Source: JBCCBV01 sp039033855
GTDB taxonomy: Bacteria > Planctomycetota > Phycisphaerae > Phycisphaerales > Phycisphaeraceae
Reading direction: 5' to 3'
Length of the DNA: 64,000 nt
Assembly (NCBI GenBank): GCA_039033855.1
Contig: JBCCBV010000001.1
Location: forward strand, 248,001 to 312,000
Shown one piece after another: positions 35,876 to 44,163 of this stretch (its first letter is position 1; each line of letters opens with the position of its first letter). The notes under the pieces were generated by a model. That model made no database searches. It was not told the origin of the DNA and worked only from the letters and a program-made list of their open reading frames with translations. The position numbers and the translations under genes were made by a program.

Positions 35876-36559
35876 TCAGGCGCGGCGACGGCGTGCCGCC
35901 ATCAAACCGCCCAGGCCGAGCAGAGCCAGGCTGGCGGGTTCGGGCACGACTTCGACCTCGATGTTGTCGAGGAAGAACGTTTCCCCGCCGAAGCTCGAGG
36001 TGATGGTCACGGTGCTGAAGGGCGTGTCGCTGATGAAGCCCAGGAACTGCTGACCTTGTCCGCCGCCGGCGAGGAACAGCGGGAAGGTGTCGACCTCGAC
36101 GCCATCGATGGTAACTTCCAGGCCGTTGCTCGACGCGGGAGATTCGAAGGTGGCCGCAAAGGCGGTCAGCGGCGTCGGGAAGCTCAGGACGGCCGACTCG
36201 TGCTCGCCGGAGAACAGGCCCAGGCCGAGTTCGGTGGCGGTGCTGACGAAACTGTCGTCGAAGGTGTTGTTGTTGCCGGTGATATCCAGTGTGAAGTCGT
36301 CGAAGGCGATCGGCGCGATGGCGGGGGTGCCGCCGCCGGTGTCGTCGATGCCCCCGACCACTTCGAGGGTCGTGCCCGCGGCGGGGCCGCCGGCCAAGTC
36401 GACCGCGGTGGTGCTGGTGGCGGCGTCAAAATCGGCTTCGGTTCCGTCGGTCGGGCCGGTGGGGCCAAAGACGGTCACGGCGCCGAACGCCGGGGCCGAG
36501 GCCAAAACGGCTGCGGCGAGAACGCCGGCAGACGGGGCAATTCGCAGAGCGGTACGCAT
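35876..36559 (-). CDS. Secreted PEP-CTERM protein
   Basis: A 227-residue exported protein. A signal peptide covers about 1-27 (cleavage near APAFGA). The body is Gly/Thr/Asp-rich and beta-rich, with TFDDSFVSTATELGLGLFSGEHE and a C-terminal FFLDNIEVEVVPEP. It ends in a PEP-CTERM sorting signal: VPEPAS, a hydrophobic stretch LALLGLGGLMAA, then RRRR. Such proteins are processed by exosortase and exported to the envelope or biofilm matrix. The start is the ATG at 36559, 8 bases after AAGGAG, one of the few strong ribosome binding sites here. Its own promoter and terminator frame it. Confidence 0.88.
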   Translation of the reverse strand: MRTALRIAPSAGVLAAAVLASAPAFGAVTVFGPTGPTDGTEADFDAATSTTAVDLAGGPAAGTTLEVVGGIDDTGGGTPAIAPIAFDDFTLDITGNNNTFDDSFVSTATELGLGLFSGEHESAVLSFPTPLTAFAATFESPASSNGLEVTIDGVEVDTFPLFLAGGGQGQQFLGFISDTPFSTVTITSSFGGETFFLDNIEVEVVPEPASLALLGLGGLMAARRRRA

Positions 36560-36766
36560 GGGCAAGTCTCCTTCTCTCTTGAGGGGCGGGGGTCCGCCGG
36601 TTTTCCAAGTGCGCGCAGGCCATAAACCGACCGCCCCGTTGGGGAATACCGCGGAAACTGGGATAGAACTGGATCGGAGCCGGCAGAACGCCAGTCCGAG
36701 ATACGCCGCAGCGGGGAGGAACCGGCAGGTCGCTTTGCGGCGCGACGCCGGGGGCTTACGTCAGTA

Positions 36767-36794
36767 AAGTTAGACGCGCAAGCAAACTGTGCAA
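36767..36794 (-). promoter_or_regulatory. Promoter of the PEP-CTERM gene
   Basis: On the minus strand -35 TTGCAC (36794-36789), a 16-base spacer and -10 TAACTT (36772-36767). The leader would be about 200 bases. Confidence 0.5.
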
Positions 36795-36818
36795 GGGCTT
36801 TACGCCATGCCAACCGAT

Positions 36819-36837
36819 TTCACACATTGTGTGTGAA
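36819..36837. promoter_or_regulatory. Perfect palindrome upstream of the PEP-CTERM promoter
   Basis: TTCACACA-TTG-TGTGTGAA, two perfect 8-base half sites with a 3-base centre, about 25 bases upstream of the -35. The symmetry and position suggest a binding site for a dimeric activator. The regulator is unknown. Confidence 0.5.
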
Positions 36838-36947
36838 CTTGGAGAAGCCCAACCACGGCACGGTCATGGATGGCGGCTCGCCGAGCGCGAACCAAGGCCG
36901 CCTGCATGCCGGACCTGCTCAGCCGCCAACATCACCAGCCGCGCCGA

Positions 36948-37580
36948 TCACTCGGTGACGACGACGATCTCAACCCGGCGCGACTTCTCTTTGCTGCCAC
37001 GCGCCCGGGCTTGGCCGAAGCCGGCGGCGTACATCTGATTGGCGTCGAGGCCTTCGCTCTCCAGGAACCGGTGCACCGCGGCGGCCCGCTGGAGCGAGAG
37101 TTCGAGGTTGTCCTTCCAGCCGGAGCGGCGGATCGGGTCGGTGTCGGTGTAGCCCTCGACGCGGACGGTCTGCCCGGGGTACTCGCGTCGGATGACGTTG
37201 GCGACCTGGCTGAGCGTGGTCTTGGCCGACTGGCGCAGCTCGACCTTGCCCGAAGCGAACAGCACGTCGCCGGGCAGGCGGACGGTCACTTGGCCGTCGC
37301 CCTGGATCACTTCGATGTCGTCGATGCCGGCGAACTGGTTGGAGTCTTCCGGCATGACCGGCGCCCGGTTGGCCAGTTGCAAGGCCAACCGATCGTTTTC
37401 CGCCCGAAGCTGGTCGAGGGCCGTGCGCGCTCGGAGCAGCTCGTCCTGGAGCTCGCGGTTTTGCGTGTCATAATTGGCGCGCTCTTCGGCCAGGCGTTTG
37501 TCGACGCAGCCGGTGGAGGTGGCGCCGAGCGACACGAGGCAGAGCAGGGCGAGAACGGTGCGGATCGGCGCGTCGGCCAT
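36948..37580 (-). CDS. OmpA/Pal-like peptidoglycan-binding lipoprotein
   Basis: A 210-residue lipoprotein. The signal peptide ends in SLGATSTGC with the lipidated Cys near residue 24. A coiled-coil stretch (about 28-68, ERANYDTQNRELQDELL) follows. The C-terminal OmpA domain (about 85-205) has VRVEGYTDTDPIRRSGWKDN, LSLQRAAAVHRFL and a terminal RRVEIVV. It should anchor the outer membrane to peptidoglycan. The ATG at 37580 was chosen for its signal peptide; GGAG lies just upstream. Confidence 0.88.
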   Translation of the reverse strand: MADAPIRTVLALLCLVSLGATSTGCVDKRLAEERANYDTQNRELQDELLRARTALDQLRAENDRLALQLANRAPVMPEDSNQFAGIDDIEVIQGDGQVTVRLPGDVLFASGKVELRQSAKTTLSQVANVIRREYPGQTVRVEGYTDTDPIRRSGWKDNLELSLQRAAAVHRFLESEGLDANQMYAAGFGQARARGSKEKSRRVEIVVVTE

Positions 37581-37685
37581 GACGTCTCCGAGCGAGTAAG
37601 CGGTGCGTGGGTCCGTCGGGGCCGTAAGAACCGGCCGGCGACACATGCGTTCCATCGTCTCGACCGGGGTCAACGCCCCAATCGG

Positions 37686-38873
37686 TTAGGGAAAGATATC
37701 AAACAGGTCGATGCGGTCGCGTCCGAGCACGACCACCAGCGTGGCCGCCGCCGCCAGGTAGGGGCCGTAGGGCACGGCACGGACCCGGCCGGAGGTCATC
37801 GCCGCGACGCCGGCCGTGAGCACGGTGCCCGCCAAACCCAGGAACGGCGCCAGGAAGAACACCAATACCGCGTCGAGCGGCCCCACCACCACGCCGATGC
37901 CCGCCATCAGGTGGACGTCGCCCAGGCCCATGGCCTCTTTACCGAGCGCCAGCGTGCCCAGGATGCGGGCGGCCCAGACCAGCCCGGCTGCGACGACGAG
38001 CCCCGCGGCGCAGGCCCCGGCCGTGGACGCCCAGGCCGGGATCGCAGGCCATCCCCCTGCGCCGTGCACGGCGATCAGATACCCCCCAAGCGACCCCAGC
38101 AGGACAACGCCGGCGAACAGGCACTCTTTGACCATCTCCCGCCGGGGGTGGGGGTATTCGAGGAACGCCTCGGGGTCGTTCTTCTTTTCCTCGGGCATGG
38201 CGTCGAACATGACCTGCTCGTCGGAGAAGCTCTGGGGCAGCACGCCCAGCCGGAGCAGTAGTGCGGCGGCGATCATGCCGGCCACGCCGCCCGCCCCGGC
38301 CCCGAACATGGTCCAATCGCCCCAAGGCAGCAGGGGCTCGGAACTCGTGGGGTAGAGCAGATGGCGCGAGGGCATGTCGAGCGCCGCGCCGACCGTCAGC
38401 AGCACGCCGCAAACCACCGCCGCGGTCCAGGGGATCTGGATCGGGATGATCATCGAGCGGATGTCGATCACCGTGGCGGCCAAGAGCGCCGACAGCAGCA
38501 CCACCGCCGAGGCATACACCGACCAGCCGCCCCAGAAGCCCAGCGTGTCGAGCACGGGTCGGTACGGCGTGAAGAACCAGAACGCGTAGAGCCCGACGAA
38601 CATCAGCGCGGTTACGGCCTCGACCAACGGGTACTGCCAGCTGATGTGCTCGCCGGTGTGGCGCGACTTGCCCCGGAGCAGGGCGTAGCTAAGCAGCGGG
38701 ATGTTCTCCCACCACGCCAGCTTCTTGCCCGTGGCCGGGTCGTGCGAAGGCGGATGCCAGACGCTACGGCCCTCGGGCGTGCGCAGGATCACCACATTCA
38801 GAAAGCTGCCGACGCAGGCGCCAAAGGCGAAGCACACGGCCAAATCGAAAACGGGGTGGACCACCACGGGCAC
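37686..38873 (-). CDS. Prepilin peptidase, PilD/GspO type
   Basis: A 395-residue polytopic A24 peptidase. The N-terminal region has FGACVGSFLNVVILRTP and the methylase-domain pattern, but not the CxxC pairs that bind zinc in PilD. The catalytic aspartates are in TVIDIRSMIIP and GLGDVHLMAG. A cytoplasmic insert of about 60 residues (DEQVMFDAMPEEKKNDPEAF) is unusual. It likely processes the FTLIELL-type pseudopilins, while CpaA serves the Flp pilins. The GTG at 38873 is a guess among several GTG codons; one at 38912 also fits. It follows xseB on the same strand. Confidence 0.85.
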   Translation of the reverse strand: MPVVVHPVFDLAVCFAFGACVGSFLNVVILRTPEGRSVWHPPSHDPATGKKLAWWENIPLLSYALLRGKSRHTGEHISWQYPLVEAVTALMFVGLYAFWFFTPYRPVLDTLGFWGGWSVYASAVVLLSALLAATVIDIRSMIIPIQIPWTAAVVCGVLLTVGAALDMPSRHLLYPTSSEPLLPWGDWTMFGAGAGGVAGMIAAALLLRLGVLPQSFSDEQVMFDAMPEEKKNDPEAFLEYPHPRREMVKECLFAGVVLLGSLGGYLIAVHGAGGWPAIPAWASTAGACAAGLVVAAGLVWAARILGTLALGKEAMGLGDVHLMAGIGVVVGPLDAVLVFFLAPFLGLAGTVLTAGVAAMTSGRVRAVPYGPYLAAAATLVVVLGRDRIDLFDIFP

Positions 38874-38948
38874 GCCGGGATCATCGGTCAGACGGCCGTG
38901 GGCTGCACACACGGCCCGGATCGCCGCGGCGCTGCTCTGCCAATCTGC

Positions 38949-39206
38949 CTATCGCGGGTCGTCCGGATCGGGCGCACCGCCCTGCACCGCAAGCGACCCG
39001 TCGCCACGCTCGACCAGCTCGGAGATCCGCTGTTCGGCGCGGTCGAGGATGGACCGGCAGCGCTGGACCAGGGCCACGCCGGCCTCGTACTCGGCGATGG
39101 CGTCTTCGAGCCCGACCTCGCCGGATTCGATGCGGTCGATGATGGTTTCCAGGCGTTCGAGGGCCTGCTCGAAGCTCGGCGGGTTGTCGGAGGCCGTTTC
39201 ACTCAT
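38949..39206 (-). CDS. xseB: Exodeoxyribonuclease VII small subunit
   Basis: An 85-residue XseB. The family block SFEQALERLETIIDRIESGEVGLEDAIAEYEAG fills the first half and is predicted coiled coil. It binds XseA to form exonuclease VII, which degrades single-stranded DNA. It starts 36 bases after xseA, but has its own TAGGCT box 6 bases before the ATG. Confidence 0.93.
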   Translation of the reverse strand: MSETASDNPPSFEQALERLETIIDRIESGEVGLEDAIAEYEAGVALVQRCRSILDRAEQRISELVERGDGSLAVQGGAPDPDDPR

Positions 39207-39212
39207 GCGGTC

Positions 39213-39218
39213 AGCCTA
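39213..39218 (-). promoter_or_regulatory. Candidate leaderless -10 box of xseB
   Basis: TAGGCT, spacer GACCGC (6 bases), then ATG at 39206, on the minus strand in the gap after xseA. Confidence 0.5.
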
Positions 39219-39241
39219 GCGATGCGCCGGGCGACGCCGGC

Positions 39242-40771
39242 TCAATCTTGGGCGGGCGGGTCGGCGGCGGTGCGGACCTCGGACGCGACTTGGCCATCGG
39301 CGAAGCGGGTGACCAGCATGCCGGTCTGGCGGGCCTGCTCGGCCGAGCGCAGAAGCCGGCCCGACCCGTCGGTGGTGTAGGTGAAGCCGCGTCGGAGCAC
39401 CGCAGCGGGGCCCACGGCGTCGAGCCGGGCGGCGACCGATGCGAGCTTGGCCCGCGCAGCGCGGACACGCTCGTGGGCGGCGCGCCGAGCCCGGTCTTCG
39501 ATCGCTTGGGTCTGGGCTTGACGGCGTTGCAGCCGTGCCCGCAGCGCCGCGTCCAGGCGGGTCTGGATCGGGATTGCTCGGGCGTTGGCCAGCGTCACCC
39601 GCGCCGGGAGCGACTGGGCCAGCCGCGCCGCGGCGCGATCGACCGCCAATCGCCTGGGCGCCACCCAACCGCCAGGGTTGCGCAACACCGCCGAACGCTC
39701 GGCCCGGTGCAAGCGATGCCCGGCCGAATCCGCTCGCCGGCGCAGGGTCATCGACAGCCGGCTGGCCAAATGCTCGACCTGCTGGCCGAGTTCGCCCCGA
39801 TCGGGCACGGCCGCCATCGCGGCCTGGGTCGGGGTCGCGGCGCCCACGTCGGCGCAGAGCTGGGCCAGGGTGACATCCGTCTCGTGGCCAACGCCGGCGA
39901 CCACCGGCAAGGCGCACCGCGCCACGGCCTCGGCGACCTCGCGCGTGTTGAACGCCCAGAGGTCTTCCAGGCTGCCACCGCCGCGAACCAAGAGCACGGC
40001 GTCAATACCGAGGGCTTCGCCCCGCTGCGAAAGCCGGTCCAGAGCTCGGGCGATCTCGCCGGACGCCGGCCCGCCCTGCACGCGTACATCAAGATGCAGC
40101 AGTTCGACGCCGGGGTGGCGTTGCCGGGCGGTGTCGATGACGTCGCGCCATGCCGCAGCAGAACGCGAAGTGACTACGGCCAGCTTCCGGGGGTACGCCG
40201 GCAAACGCCGTTTGCGGGCCGGGTCGAACAGGCCTTGGTCGCGCAGCTCGGCGGCGAGGCGCTCGAACTCGGCCTGGAGCGCGCCTTGGCCGACGGGTTC
40301 GAGCCGGTTGACGTAGACCTGCAGCCGGCCCTGCCCGCCGAAGTAGTCGACCCGGCCGCAGGCGACGACTTCGAGCCCATCCCGCACGCGGAAGCCGACC
40401 CGGCGGGCCGCATCGGCGAACATCACGCAGCGGACCACGGCCTTGTCGTCTTTGAGGTCGAAAAACCAGTGGGTGCGGTCGCGCAGGCCCGACACCTCGC
40501 CGACCACGCGCACGGTTTTGGGCAGGCCGCGGGCCAGGGCGTCTTTCACCCGGACGGCCAGGTCGGTGACGGACAGGGGGGCGTCGGGAGCGGCCGGGGA
40601 CTCGGGCTTGTCGGGGGTGTCGGGGACGGCCGTCGGCTGGGCGGCCTGAGGCTGCGCGACGTTCGTCGCCGCCGGGGTGTCGATCTTGCGCGGCGCCGGT
40701 TCCGCAGGGGAGGCCGGGACTGGCGGGCGTGATGGGCGTGGCGGCAGGTTGTCGAACAGGCCGGGCGACAT
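39242..40771 (-). CDS. xseA: Exodeoxyribonuclease VII large subunit
   Basis: A 509-residue XseA. After a Pro/Ala-rich head of about 65 residues comes the OB-fold domain (VRVVGEVSGLRDRTHWFFDLKDDKAVVRCVMF). The nuclease core follows, with AVVTSRSAAAWRDVIDTARQRHP, LLVRGGGSLEDLWAFN and VGHETDVTLAQLCADV. The C-terminal coiled coil and the RGFTYTTDGSGRLL segment are typical. xseB follows on the same strand. No strong start signal is seen before the ATG. Confidence 0.95.
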   Translation of the reverse strand: MSPGLFDNLPPRPSRPPVPASPAEPAPRKIDTPAATNVAQPQAAQPTAVPDTPDKPESPAAPDAPLSVTDLAVRVKDALARGLPKTVRVVGEVSGLRDRTHWFFDLKDDKAVVRCVMFADAARRVGFRVRDGLEVVACGRVDYFGGQGRLQVYVNRLEPVGQGALQAEFERLAAELRDQGLFDPARKRRLPAYPRKLAVVTSRSAAAWRDVIDTARQRHPGVELLHLDVRVQGGPASGEIARALDRLSQRGEALGIDAVLLVRGGGSLEDLWAFNTREVAEAVARCALPVVAGVGHETDVTLAQLCADVGAATPTQAAMAAVPDRGELGQQVEHLASRLSMTLRRRADSAGHRLHRAERSAVLRNPGGWVAPRRLAVDRAAARLAQSLPARVTLANARAIPIQTRLDAALRARLQRRQAQTQAIEDRARRAAHERVRAARAKLASVAARLDAVGPAAVLRRGFTYTTDGSGRLLRSAEQARQTGMLVTRFADGQVASEVRTAADPPAQD

Positions 40772-40833
40772 GAGGTGCGATCCTGATCGCCAGGGCGGCC
40801 GTGGTCAAAACGGGTCTGCCCGATGATTTACGT

Positions 40834-40862
40834 TTGACCGCGCCTCGGGCCGGCCCTAGCCT
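40834..40862 (+). promoter_or_regulatory. Promoter of gap
   Basis: -35 TTGACC (40834-40839), a 17-base spacer and -10 TAGCCT (40857-40862). The leader is about 100 bases and ends in the strong ribosome binding site GAAGGAG before the ATG. This is the best full sigma70-type promoter in the window. Confidence 0.7.
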
Positions 40863-40967
40863 CTCCGTCCCGTCGGAGCCGAGGGTTCCGACGCCCACCC
40901 CCCTGCAGCAACGCCCCAGGACGCTTTTGGCGCCCGGCCGGGCGACCTCTCTCGAAGGAGATACGCA

Positions 40968-41975
40968 ATGGCGATTCAGGTAGGCATTAATGGATTCGGC
41001 CGCATCGGTCGGCTGGTATTCCGCGCCGCGCTCGACCAAGACGGCGTCGAGATCGCCGGCATCAACGACCTGTTCCCCCCCAGCACGCTGGCGTACCTGC
41101 TGAAGTACGACACGGTGCACGGCAAGTTCCACGGCACGGTCGATCACACCGATGACGCGCTCGTGGTCAACGGCAAAACCATCCCCGTGTCCGCTGAGCG
41201 CGACCCGGCCAACCTCAAGTGGGGCGACCGCGGCTGCGACTACATCGTCGAATCGACCGGCTTCTTTACCGACTACGACGGCGCCGCCAAGCACTTGGCC
41301 GCCGGCGCCAAGAAGGTGGTCATCTCTGCCCCGACCAAGAGCCCGGACCAGGTCCCGACCATCGTCCTGGGCGTGAACCAAGAGAAGCTCGACGCCTCGG
41401 CCAAGGTCGTGTCGAACGCGTCTTGCACAACCAACTGCCTGGCGCCGCTGGCCAAGGTGGTCAACGACAACTTCGGCATCGCCAAGGGCCTGATGACCAC
41501 CGTCCACGCGGTGACCGCCACCCAGCCCACGCAGGACGGCCCGAGCAAGAAAGACCTCCGCGGCGCCCGCGCCGCCTTCGCCAACTGCATCCCGGCGTCC
41601 ACCGGCGCCGCCAAGGCCGTCGGCCTGGCCCTGCCCGAGCTTAAGGGCAAGCTGACCGGCATGGCCTTCCGCATGCCCACGCAGAACGTCTCGGTGGTCG
41701 ACCTGACCGTCGTGACCGACAAGGCCACCAGCTACCAGGCCATCAGCGACGCCTGCAAGGCCGCCGCCGAAGGCCCGATGAAGGGCATCTTCGCCTGGAC
41801 CGACGAGGAAGTCGTTTCCAGCGACTTCATCCACGACGCGGCCAGCAGCACCTTCGACCACGGCGCCGGCATCGAGCTCGACTCGACCTTCTTCAAGCTC
41901 ATCAGCTGGTACGACAACGAATGGGGCTACTCCAACCGCGTCGTCGAGCTGCTTGCCTACATGGCCAGCCAGTGA
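40968..41975 (+). CDS. gap: Glyceraldehyde-3-phosphate dehydrogenase
   Basis: A 335-residue NAD-dependent GAPDH of glycolysis. The Rossmann motif INGFGRIGRL is at the start. The catalytic Cys153 is in SNASCTTNCLAP, and the C-terminal WYDNEWGYSNR is present. It has a canonical promoter and GAAGGAG ribosome binding site, and its codon use looks highly biased to C/G-ending optimal codons, as expected for high expression. The following glycosylase gene starts inside its stop codon. Confidence 0.98.
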   Translation: MAIQVGINGFGRIGRLVFRAALDQDGVEIAGINDLFPPSTLAYLLKYDTVHGKFHGTVDHTDDALVVNGKTIPVSAERDPANLKWGDRGCDYIVESTGFFTDYDGAAKHLAAGAKKVVISAPTKSPDQVPTIVLGVNQEKLDASAKVVSNASCTTNCLAPLAKVVNDNFGIAKGLMTTVHAVTATQPTQDGPSKKDLRGARAAFANCIPASTGAAKAVGLALPELKGKLTGMAFRMPTQNVSVVDLTVVTDKATSYQAISDACKAAAEGPMKGIFAWTDEEVVSSDFIHDAASSTFDHGAGIELDSTFFKLISWYDNEWGYSNRVVELLAYMASQ

Positions 41976-42781
41976 GCCCTCAGGCTCGCAACTCCTCTCG
42001 CCAACCCTTGACCGAAACGCCCGTGCTTGCACGGGTGCTTTCGGCTGCGCAGACCCTGCGGGACCGTTGCCGGGCGCTGTGCGACGCGCCGGGCGCCCTC
42101 GGCCCGGAGGTGACGCACGTCTACCACCCGCTCGACTACGCCTGGCCGGCGTTCGAGGCCTACGCCCGTCTGCTGCTCGCCAAGCCGGTCGAAACGCTGT
42201 GGGTCGGCATGAACCCCGGGCCCTGGGGCATGGCCCAGACCGGCGTGCCGTTCGGCGAGGTCGCGGCCGTGCGCGTCTGGCTGGGCATCGACGCGGCGAT
42301 CGGCAAACCCCCTCCCTCGGAAGAACACCCCAAAAGGCCCGTGACCGGTTTGGACTGCCCACGGTCAGAGGTCTCAGGTCGGCGGGTCTGGGGGCTGTTC
42401 GCCGAGGTGTACGACGCGCCCCAAGCCATGGCCGGGCGTCACGCGGTGCTCAACTCCAACCCGTGTTTGTTCCTGGAAGCCACGGGCAAGAATCGCACAC
42501 CCGACAAGCTCCCGGCAGACCTGCGCGCCGGTCTGCAACAGGCCTGCGACGACGCCTTGGTCGAGGTGATCGACGCCTTAGCCCCCAAGCGGTTGGCGGG
42601 GGTCGGCAAGTTCGCCGAGAAGGTGGCGGTGCGTGTGGTCGAGCAACTCGCGTCGGAGCATCCCGATACCGTGTTGCCCGAGGTGTTCGGCGTGCTGCAC
42701 CCCAGCCCGGCGAGCCCGGCCGCGAACCGGGGTTGGGCGCCGCAGGCCCGGGCCTCCGTCGAAGCCGCCGGCGGCTGGTAG
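41972..42781 (+). CDS. SMUG1-type uracil-DNA glycosylase
   Basis: A 269-residue uracil-DNA glycosylase of the SMUG1 family (base excision repair). Motif 1 is VGMNPGPWGMAQTGVPFGE, with Asn in the catalytic loop; motif 2 is HPSPASPAANRGW, which enters the minor groove. It begins at GTG overlapping the gap stop (GTGA), so it is probably translated from the gap mRNA. That is an odd pairing of a glycolytic and a repair gene. Upstream codons to 41921 belong to gap in another frame. Confidence 0.88.
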   Translation: MSPQARNSSRQPLTETPVLARVLSAAQTLRDRCRALCDAPGALGPEVTHVYHPLDYAWPAFEAYARLLLAKPVETLWVGMNPGPWGMAQTGVPFGEVAAVRVWLGIDAAIGKPPPSEEHPKRPVTGLDCPRSEVSGRRVWGLFAEVYDAPQAMAGRHAVLNSNPCLFLEATGKNRTPDKLPADLRAGLQQACDDALVEVIDALAPKRLAGVGKFAEKVAVRVVEQLASEHPDTVLPEVFGVLHPSPASPAANRGWAPQARASVEAAGGW

Positions 42782-42907
42782 CCCCCCGGAGTAAGCCCCG
42801 GAAGTATCCGCCGCAAACAAGACCCCGCCCGTCGCTTTGCGCCCGCAAGCGTTCCCCAGATACGGATCGAGGTACGACGCCCGCCAACGCGCGAACGGTG
42901 GGATTCC

Positions 42908-42913
42908 TACACT
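42908..42913 (+). promoter_or_regulatory. Candidate leaderless -10 box of carA
   Basis: TACACT with spacer CGCGGCC before the ATG at 42921. The 16-base block is identical to that of the class IV aminotransferase. Confidence 0.55.
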
Positions 42914-42920
42914 CGCGGCC

Positions 42921-44135
42921 ATGCCCGACCCGTCCCCCGCAACCCGCCCCGCCGCTCGCCTTGCGCTCGAAGACGGCTCGGTGTTCGTCGGCCGTGCGTT
43001 TGGCCGGCTCGACGCCGAGGCCGCCGGCGAGGTCTGCTTCAACACCGCCCACAGCGGGTATCAGGAGATCGTCTCCGACCCGTCGTACTCGGGGCAGGTC
43101 GTCACGCTGACCTACCCGCTGATCGGCAACTACGGATCGAGCGACGGCGACCTCGAATCGCTCGACCCCCGCGCCGAAGCGCTGGTCGTACGCGAACTGG
43201 CCCGCACCCCCAGCAACTACCGCAGCACGCAGGCCCTCGAACACTGGCTCGACACGCACGGCGTCCTGGGCATTGAGGGCGTCGACACCCGTGGCCTGAC
43301 CGGCCGGCTGCGCGCCCACGGCGCCCTGCGCGGCGTGGTGACCGCAGACCCTTCGCCCAGCGACGCCGACCTGGTGGCCCGCGCGCAAGCCAGCCCGGAC
43401 ATGGCCGGCCGCGACCTGGTTTCCGCCGTGGCGCCGAAACAACCCGTCGAGTGGACGCAGGGCCTGGGCGAATGGGCCGTGCCCGGTCAGCCTCCGTCCG
43501 ATGGCAAGACGTATCGCGTGGTCGGCATCGACTGCGGCGCCAAGCACCACATCTGGCGCCACTTGGTCAGCCAGGGGTTTGAGGTCACCGCCGTGCCGCC
43601 GTCGACCGCCGCCGGAGCGATCCTCGAGCGCAAGCCGGACGGGATTTTCGTGTCCAACGGGCCGGGCGACCCCGCGGCCGTGCCCGCCGTGGCCCAGACC
43701 CTGCGCACGCTGATGGACCACACGCCGGTCTTCGGCATCTGCCTGGGCCACCAGCTGCTGTCGCGAGCGCTCGGCGCCGAGACCTTCAAACTCAAGTTCG
43801 GGCACCACGGCGCCAACCACCCGGTGCAGAACCTGGGCACCGAGAAGGTCGAGATCACCAGCCAGAACCACGGGTTCGCCGTCGACCGCGCGTCGCTCGA
43901 ACGGGCCGGAGCCGAGGCGACGCACCTGAACCTCAACGACCAGACGGTCGAAGGGTTCCGGCACAAAGACCTGCCGGTGTTCGCCGTGCAATACCACCCC
44001 GAGGCCAGCCCGGGGCCGCACGACTCGGCGTATCTGTTCGACTGCTTCCGCGCGATGGTCGAAACCGGCCAAGCGCCCACGACCGAAGCGATGGACCGAG
44101 CCCAGCGTTCGCGGCTGTCGGTCGCGGCGGTTTGA
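42921..44135 (+). CDS. carA: Carbamoyl-phosphate synthase small subunit
   Basis: A 404-residue glutaminase subunit providing ammonia for carbamoyl phosphate in arginine and pyrimidine synthesis. The N-terminal domain has LALEDGSVFVGRAFG and VCFNTAHSGYQEIVSDPSY. The amidotransferase Cys274 is in FGICLGHQLL; the His/Glu pair lies in AVQYHPEASPGP. carB does not follow; speA does, 28 bases on. Confidence 0.96.
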   Translation: MPDPSPATRPAARLALEDGSVFVGRAFGRLDAEAAGEVCFNTAHSGYQEIVSDPSYSGQVVTLTYPLIGNYGSSDGDLESLDPRAEALVVRELARTPSNYRSTQALEHWLDTHGVLGIEGVDTRGLTGRLRAHGALRGVVTADPSPSDADLVARAQASPDMAGRDLVSAVAPKQPVEWTQGLGEWAVPGQPPSDGKTYRVVGIDCGAKHHIWRHLVSQGFEVTAVPPSTAAGAILERKPDGIFVSNGPGDPAAVPAVAQTLRTLMDHTPVFGICLGHQLLSRALGAETFKLKFGHHGANHPVQNLGTEKVEITSQNHGFAVDRASLERAGAEATHLNLNDQTVEGFRHKDLPVFAVQYHPEASPGPHDSAYLFDCFRAMVETGQAPTTEAMDRAQRSRLSVAAV

Positions 44136-44163
44136 CGTTCTCGCATTCTCAAGCTGATTTGCC

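Larger units (their letters stand above)
36560..36947 (-). other. Long upstream region of the PEP-CTERM gene
   Basis: No gene is supported. On the minus strand it holds a promoter (36767-36794), a leader of about 200 bases and a palindrome at 36819-36837. The remainder toward 36947 lies after the stop of the OmpA-like gene. Confidence 0.55.
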
